From an uncultured Muribaculaceae bacterium (GTDB taxonomy: Bacteria; Bacteroidota; Bacteroidia; Bacteroidales; Muribaculaceae), in NCBI GenBank assembly GCA_910577355.1, contig CAJTMY010000060.1:1-8911 (forward strand): a stretch of 8,911 nt of DNA, written 5' to 3'. The notes below the pieces were generated by a model. It saw only the letters and a program-made list of their open reading frames with translations. It was not told the DNA's origin and did no database searches. This document shows positions 6,801 to 8,911 of this stretch, in pieces. Positions within the stretch are counted from its first letter, which is position 1. The number at the start of each line of letters is the position of its first letter. Position numbers and translations under genes: made by a program.

Positions 6801-8420
6801 TATAACATCCCCCCCGAAAAGGTAAGCGACGGCAATGACACCAACCGCATCGAAGTCGTGGTTACCGATGACGAAAAATCCACAACAGTAAAGGATTTCA
6901 TCATCGGGGAAGAATTCGGAGACAAGTACGGATGGAACAAGATATCCGTGCCCCTCACACAGTTCGCAGGCAAGAAACACATCGAGCTTCGCCTCGTCGT
7001 CACGACCGGCAACTGCGTATACACCTTCTTCGACCGCCTGCGTATCGGCGAAGCCATGGACAACAACCTCATGGCAGGCACACTCACCGCACCCGACCGC
7101 GTGAAGGCCGGCAATGAATACACCGCATCGGTAGGCATCCTCAACGACGGCGACAAGGCCGCCGAGACCTACAAGGTGCAGCTGCTGTGCAACGGCGACG
7201 AGCTGTCGGTGCTCGACGGCCCGGCACTGCTCCCCGGCGAGAAAAAAGCCGTAACTTTCACCTGTACCACCGGCCCGACCTCCGACAAGGAGCTTCTCCT
7301 TACCGCCAATGTAATCTATGACAACGACGCATCTCCGGCCGACAACACTTCGAACGAGACCCGCGTCACCGTTGTATATCCCAATCTGCCCGCTCCCGGC
7401 AACCTGCAGGGACGCTCGGCCAACGGCGGCGTGAAACTCGACTGGACCGCTCCCGACATGAGTCTCGCCGAACCCGCAGCCACCGAGGACGACTTCGAAT
7501 CCTACGCGCCTTATGCAAATACCGGTGTAGGCCAATGGACATTCGTCGACCTTGACAAGGGCGGCATCGGCGGTATCCAGGAATTCCAGATTCCCGGTAT
7601 CGACCGCGGCTCGGAACAGTCGTACTGGGTGATGAACTCCGACATCTCCACCAGCAAGACATTCGCCGCGCACTCCGGCAAGCAATACCTGTGCCAGATG
7701 TACAGCGCCGTGCAGATGTCGCCCATCCCCTGCGACGACTGGCTGATCACCCCCGAACTCTATGGCAAAGAACAGGAGATCTCTTTCTTCGCCCGCAGCT
7801 ATGCAGGCAGCCTTCCCGAAACATTCGAGGTATACTGGTCGACCGGCAGTGTCAATCCCGATGACTTCGAATATCTTGATGTCGTGGAATACGTGCCCGG
7901 CGCATGGACCGAGTATCTATTCACCGTTCTAGACGGAGCACGCCGCTTTGCCGTGCGCTGCGTATCCAACGACCGTTTCATGCTCTTCATCGACGATTTC
8001 AGCTACATCGCCGCCGGCTCCGAGCTCAACCTCGAGCACAAGGGCTACAATCTCTACCGCGACGACGTGAAGATAGCCACTCTCGCAGCCGGCGACGTCA
8101 CCACTGTCGATATCCCCGCCACAGAGGCAGCCTACCGCTACCATCTCACGGCAGTGTACAACCGCGGAGAATCGCGTCCCACCAATGTGGCCGAGGTCGA
8201 CTTCTCGCTCGGCATAAATGACGCCGTGGCCGGAACACCGATCGTTCTCGGTCTCGACGGCATGATCGAGATCCGAAACGCCGAGGGCAATGCGGTGAGC
8301 ATCCATGCCATCGACGGCAAGACTCTCCATATGGGCGAAGGCAACACAACCGTGGCTCTCGCACCGGGCGTATACACAGTGCGCGTGGGCAGCACAAGCC
8401 ACAAGGTACTTGTAAGATAA
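3861..8420 (+). CDS. Large exported multidomain protein: propeller-like region, Fn3 repeats, three cleaved-adhesin jelly rolls, sorting-like tail
   Basis: The product is 1519 residues. A signal peptide covers 1-26 (SLLRR, then a hydrophobic core, cleavage likely after AMA). Residues 27-105 are a low-complexity linker. Residues 110-340 resemble a beta-propeller, with recurring strand motifs ALDPTTGNVYGF (189-200), AIDNDGTIYGI (235-245) and AIDPATGRMYWAV (291-303). Two Fn3-like domains follow (about 345-442 and 445-543), then a jelly roll of the cleaved-adhesin/choice-of-anchor J type (545-692, with CDDWFMLPPM at 591-600). A second Fn3-Fn3-jelly roll set spans 696-1066. Then come a CARDB-like domain (1068-1173), an Fn3 split by a third jelly roll (1175-1448; CDDWLITPEL at 1291-1300, FIDDFSY at 1376-1382), and a tail (1450-1519) ending in GVYTVRVGSTSHKVLVR. 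Cleaved-adhesin modules in Porphyromonas gingipains and haemagglutinins bind host proteins, so a surface or secreted adhesin is the likely role, but the ligand cannot be read. No protease or glycosidase catalytic motif was recognised. The gene is monocistronic, with its own promoter and terminator. Confidence 0.88.
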   Translation: MSHFTSLLRRVASIAVAGAVGLTAMAQVSIGKADAPATRAMRTGVHLSPDANAKNTQFEMVSKRPRSNTGFLNLANHRGIRHLVAKAPAAADRLPAMAGSVTAADSWPYDNPPIGVYSLPGAAGQNFRLLGEGPDATGGGVAIDGKYYCVNYYTLSGYYISKVYCYDMETWKLLKSGDGEAGLIATDVALDPTTGNVYGFFYNDNVNGYEFGTINYDNYIRTYICDLDRTMISIAIDNDGTIYGIDRVMERDNDDILRTVSSSLYKVDRDTGALTLIGKTGQLPKYVSSAAIDPATGRMYWAVSADDGSYLCEVDKTTGAATVIMQFPDNEHVSGLYVEAPAAADGAPAAVENLEAVFPEGNLSGRVSFKAPTATFVGSPMTGALTYTITANGEEVASGNTTCGATVNANFMVKAAGKYEIAAYVSNATGDGPKAKTDLFIGKGKPAMPVVTATYSDNKFHISWEPVTTTVDGGYINPAEVVYDIMRMPDQEMVGIEVAETSIDMHYPEPVDLETYYFLVGARLAGSTEIQSQTGVSNLVVLGSLSTPYEQNFSDYEELNGYTIIDGNEDGKMWSWYNGKIYLPYSKETQCDDWFMLPPMRLDAGRSYTFSIDAFAGYPAYTERFEVKYGKSNTPEAMTETVIAPTEINNIKEQTFDGTIMPEETGIYYIGVHGISDPDMYSMYVSRVAVSGGVADDAPAAVSDFTVLPDANGGHTVTISFTAPDKTFGGDALTSLTDITVTRNGRRMENGVIGNPTPGKKYTIIDERNNPGYYSYEIAASNENGKSATVSRRVFVGVNQPGSPTDVKLVETEPGVVTLTWKAPEYDVDGLPLNPSLVTYTIIQATNHDEYIIAEDLDETTWTGRVIEEGFQDFIFFAVVAETEAGYSNNYGTSDMKAIGTPATYPFLESFANGEFDMDFGVSGNGGSWSTYGDASGIVSIEEDNGYMGMKGEYIDARSGIYTGKLSLDGAVNPVLSFYTYNIPPEKVSDGNDTNRIEVVVTDDEKSTTVKDFIIGEEFGDKYGWNKISVPLTQFAGKKHIELRLVVTTGNCVYTFFDRLRIGEAMDNNLMAGTLTAPDRVKAGNEYTASVGILNDGDKAAETYKVQLLCNGDELSVLDGPALLPGEKKAVTFTCTTGPTSDKELLLTANVIYDNDASPADNTSNETRVTVVYPNLPAPGNLQGRSANGGVKLDWTAPDMSLAEPAATEDDFESYAPYANTGVGQWTFVDLDKGGIGGIQEFQIPGIDRGSEQSYWVMNSDISTSKTFAAHSGKQYLCQMYSAVQMSPIPCDDWLITPELYGKEQEISFFARSYAGSLPETFEVYWSTGSVNPDDFEYLDVVEYVPGAWTEYLFTVLDGARRFAVRCVSNDRFMLFIDDFSYIAAGSELNLEHKGYNLYRDDVKIATLAAGDVTTVDIPATEAAYRYHLTAVYNRGESRPTNVAEVDFSLGINDAVAGTPIVLGLDGMIEIRNAEGNAVSIHAIDGKTLHMGEGNTTVALAPGVYTVRVGSTSHKVLVR
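4878..4911 (+). repeat. 13-bp direct repeat in an Ala/Pro linker
   Basis: GCACCGGCGGCAG occurs at 4878-4890 and 4899-4911, in phase seven codons apart, and encodes the linker APAAADGAPAAV between the propeller-like region and the first Fn3 domain. It is probably a short slippage-type duplication in a flexible hinge. Confidence 0.6.
4899..5936 (+). repeat. Internal protein repeat, copy 1 (Fn3-Fn3-jelly roll)
   Basis: Residues 347-692 of the large protein form the first copy of a duplicated three-domain block. It starts at APAAVENL, contains VDGGYINPAEVVYDIM in the second Fn3, and moves into the jelly roll at GSLSTPYEQNF. The matching points in copy 2 are APAAVSDF, VDGLPLNPSLVTYTII and GTPATYPFLESF. 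The copies are alike only at protein level, which suggests an old duplication. Confidence 0.6.
5952..7058 (+). repeat. Internal protein repeat, copy 2 (Fn3-Fn3-jelly roll)
   Basis: Residues 698-1066 form the second copy of the block. Its jelly roll (about 900-1066) has diverged: it lacks the CDDW motif of the first and third jelly rolls and carries NPVLSFYTYN (973-982) and VYTFFDRLRIGE (1053-1064) in their usual places for this fold. Confidence 0.6.
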
Positions 8421-8440
8421 AATTCACATTTTTCCATAGC

Positions 8441-8475
8441 AAAAAACGTCACAGGTCGCTCCTGTGGCGTTTTTT
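8441..8475. terminator. Intrinsic terminator after the large gene, possibly bidirectional
   Basis: AAAAAACGTCACAGG (8441-8455) pairs with CCTGTGGCGTTTTTT (8461-8475), a 15-bp stem with one G-U pair and the loop TCGCT. The six T residues on the 3' side serve the plus strand. The matching A run on the 5' side would act as a T-tract on the minus strand. It begins 20 bases after the stop codon and separates the large gene from crcB. Confidence 0.88.
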
Positions 8476-8497
8476 ATACATACTTAAATCAAAAAGC

Positions 8498-8526
8498 GTA
8501 TATCGCGCGTTATACATACAGTATAC
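8498..8526. promoter_or_regulatory. Palindromic GTATA/TATAC cluster upstream of crcB, possible operator
   Basis: GTATATCGCGCGTTATAC (8498-8515) is an 18-bp palindrome broken by one T-T mismatch, and it is followed five bases later by the palindrome GTATAC (8521-8526). The cluster ends 20 bases before the crcB ATG. No TAnnTTTG box was found between the terminator and crcB, so this may be part of an unusual promoter or a regulator site, or chance in AT-rich DNA. Confidence 0.3.
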
Positions 8527-8546
8527 ACATCTAATCTGACAGTATT

Positions 8547-8870
8547 ATGATCAAAGCAATGCTTCTTGCGGGTTGCGGCGGATTTGTCGGCACCTGCGGA
8601 CGTTATCTCGTAGGAAAATGGTGTGCCGGCATGTGGCACGGCTCATTCCCCATGGGGACTTTCTTAGTCAATATCATCGGATGCTTCATCATAGGCATCT
8701 TCTTCGGGCTGCTCGAGAAGGCTCATGTGATGACCCCGGGCGAGAACGTGCTGCTCATCACGGGCTTCTGCGGCGGCTTCACCACATTCTCGTCGTTTGC
8801 CGACGACATGTGGGTGCTCGGCAACAAGGGCGATTGGGCGACATTCGGCCTCTATCTCGGGTCAATGTAA
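8547..8870 (+). CDS. crcB: CrcB/Fluc fluoride channel homologue, shortened at the C-terminus
   Basis: CrcB (Fluc) is a small inner-membrane protein that forms dual-topology dimers and lets fluoride leave the cell. The 107-residue product shows GGFVGTCGRY (residues 11-20) in helix 1, GTFLVNIIGCFIIG (37-50) with the conserved Asn42 in helix 2, and GFCGGFTTFSSF (73-84) in helix 3, which holds the central sodium-site region (GGFTT) and the two phenylalanines (Phe81, Phe84) of the fluoride path. Family members are usually about 115-130 residues with four membrane helices. Here the fourth helix begins at ATFGLYLGSM and stops after roughly half its length. The next bases in the other two frames do not encode a hydrophobic helix. 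The gene may therefore be a broken copy or a natural short form. No fluoride riboswitch was recognised upstream. Confidence 0.82.
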   Translation: MIKAMLLAGCGGFVGTCGRYLVGKWCAGMWHGSFPMGTFLVNIIGCFIIGIFFGLLEKAHVMTPGENVLLITGFCGGFTTFSSFADDMWVLGNKGDWATFGLYLGSM

Positions 8871-8878
8871 AAAGCATG

Positions 8879-8911
8879 TTGTTAAAATAAGGTCAAAGAT
8901 GCTTACCTTTG
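8879..8911 (+). promoter_or_regulatory. Promoter-like element at the window end
   Basis: TACCTTTG (8904-8911) fits the Bacteroidota -7 consensus TAnnTTTG, and a TTG (8879-8881) lies 22 nt upstream, at the long end of normal -33 spacing. It would drive a gene beyond the window. It begins nine bases after the crcB stop. Confidence 0.45.

Noticed and set aside
6642..7685. Long open frame on the minus strand (347 codons) opposite the large gene
   Set aside because: Same reasons: no domain, no promoter or terminator context, and composition typical of an antisense shadow.
8476..8546. Fluoride riboswitch upstream of crcB
   Set aside because: The conserved sequence and pseudoknot elements of the crcB motif were not found; the spacer is AT-rich with only the GTATA palindromes.
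8841..8890. A frameshift hiding the rest of crcB helix 4
   Set aside because: Neither of the other two frames after base 8860 gives a hydrophobic segment; one gives only VNVKSMLLK before a stop, so a single indel does not restore a normal C-terminus.

Overview
The window looks like chromosomal DNA from a member of the Bacteroidales (Bacteroidota), probably a gut lineage close to Muribaculaceae. The order-level call rests on promoters that match the Bacteroidota pattern (TTG about 19-22 nt upstream of TAnnTTTG), starts without Shine-Dalgarno sequences, and a large secreted protein built from Fn3 and cleaved-adhesin modules with a Bacteroidota-style C-terminal tail. The family-level call is only an inference from the style of the proteins and from GC-rich genes set in AT-rich spacers. 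The coding is dense, and no stretch longer than about 165 bases lacks a gene.

Layout. Positions 1-50 hold the 5' part of a tRNA-Leu(CAG) gene on the minus strand, cut by the window edge, with its promoter at 94-123. Reading the other way is a four-gene cluster on the plus strand: rpiB (sugar-phosphate isomerase), a lipoprotein of unknown function, pepT (tripeptidase) and miaA (tRNA A37 prenyltransferase). It has a probable -7 box at 145-152 and ends at a strong intrinsic terminator at 3722-3758. The first three genes are closely spaced. A long hairpin lies in the 71-base spacer before miaA. The four products have no obvious shared pathway, so this is best read as a housekeeping transcription unit.

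From 3861 to 8420 a separate gene with a clear promoter (3770-3800) and its own terminator (8441-8475) encodes a 1519-residue exported modular protein. Its order is signal peptide, propeller-like region, Fn3-Fn3-jelly roll, Fn3-Fn3-jelly roll, CARDB-like domain, an Fn3 split by a third jelly roll, and a tail resembling a type IX secretion sorting domain. It is probably a surface or secreted adhesin or binding protein.

The last gene is a crcB (fluoride channel) homologue that stops in the middle of its fourth membrane helix. Directly after its stop there is a promoter-like element that ends on the last base of the window. No mobile element, CRISPR array, phage gene or recognisable defence system was seen, and there is no evidence for a wholly new system. 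The most unusual items are the architecture of the large protein, its sorting-like tail, the shortened crcB and the hairpin before miaA.
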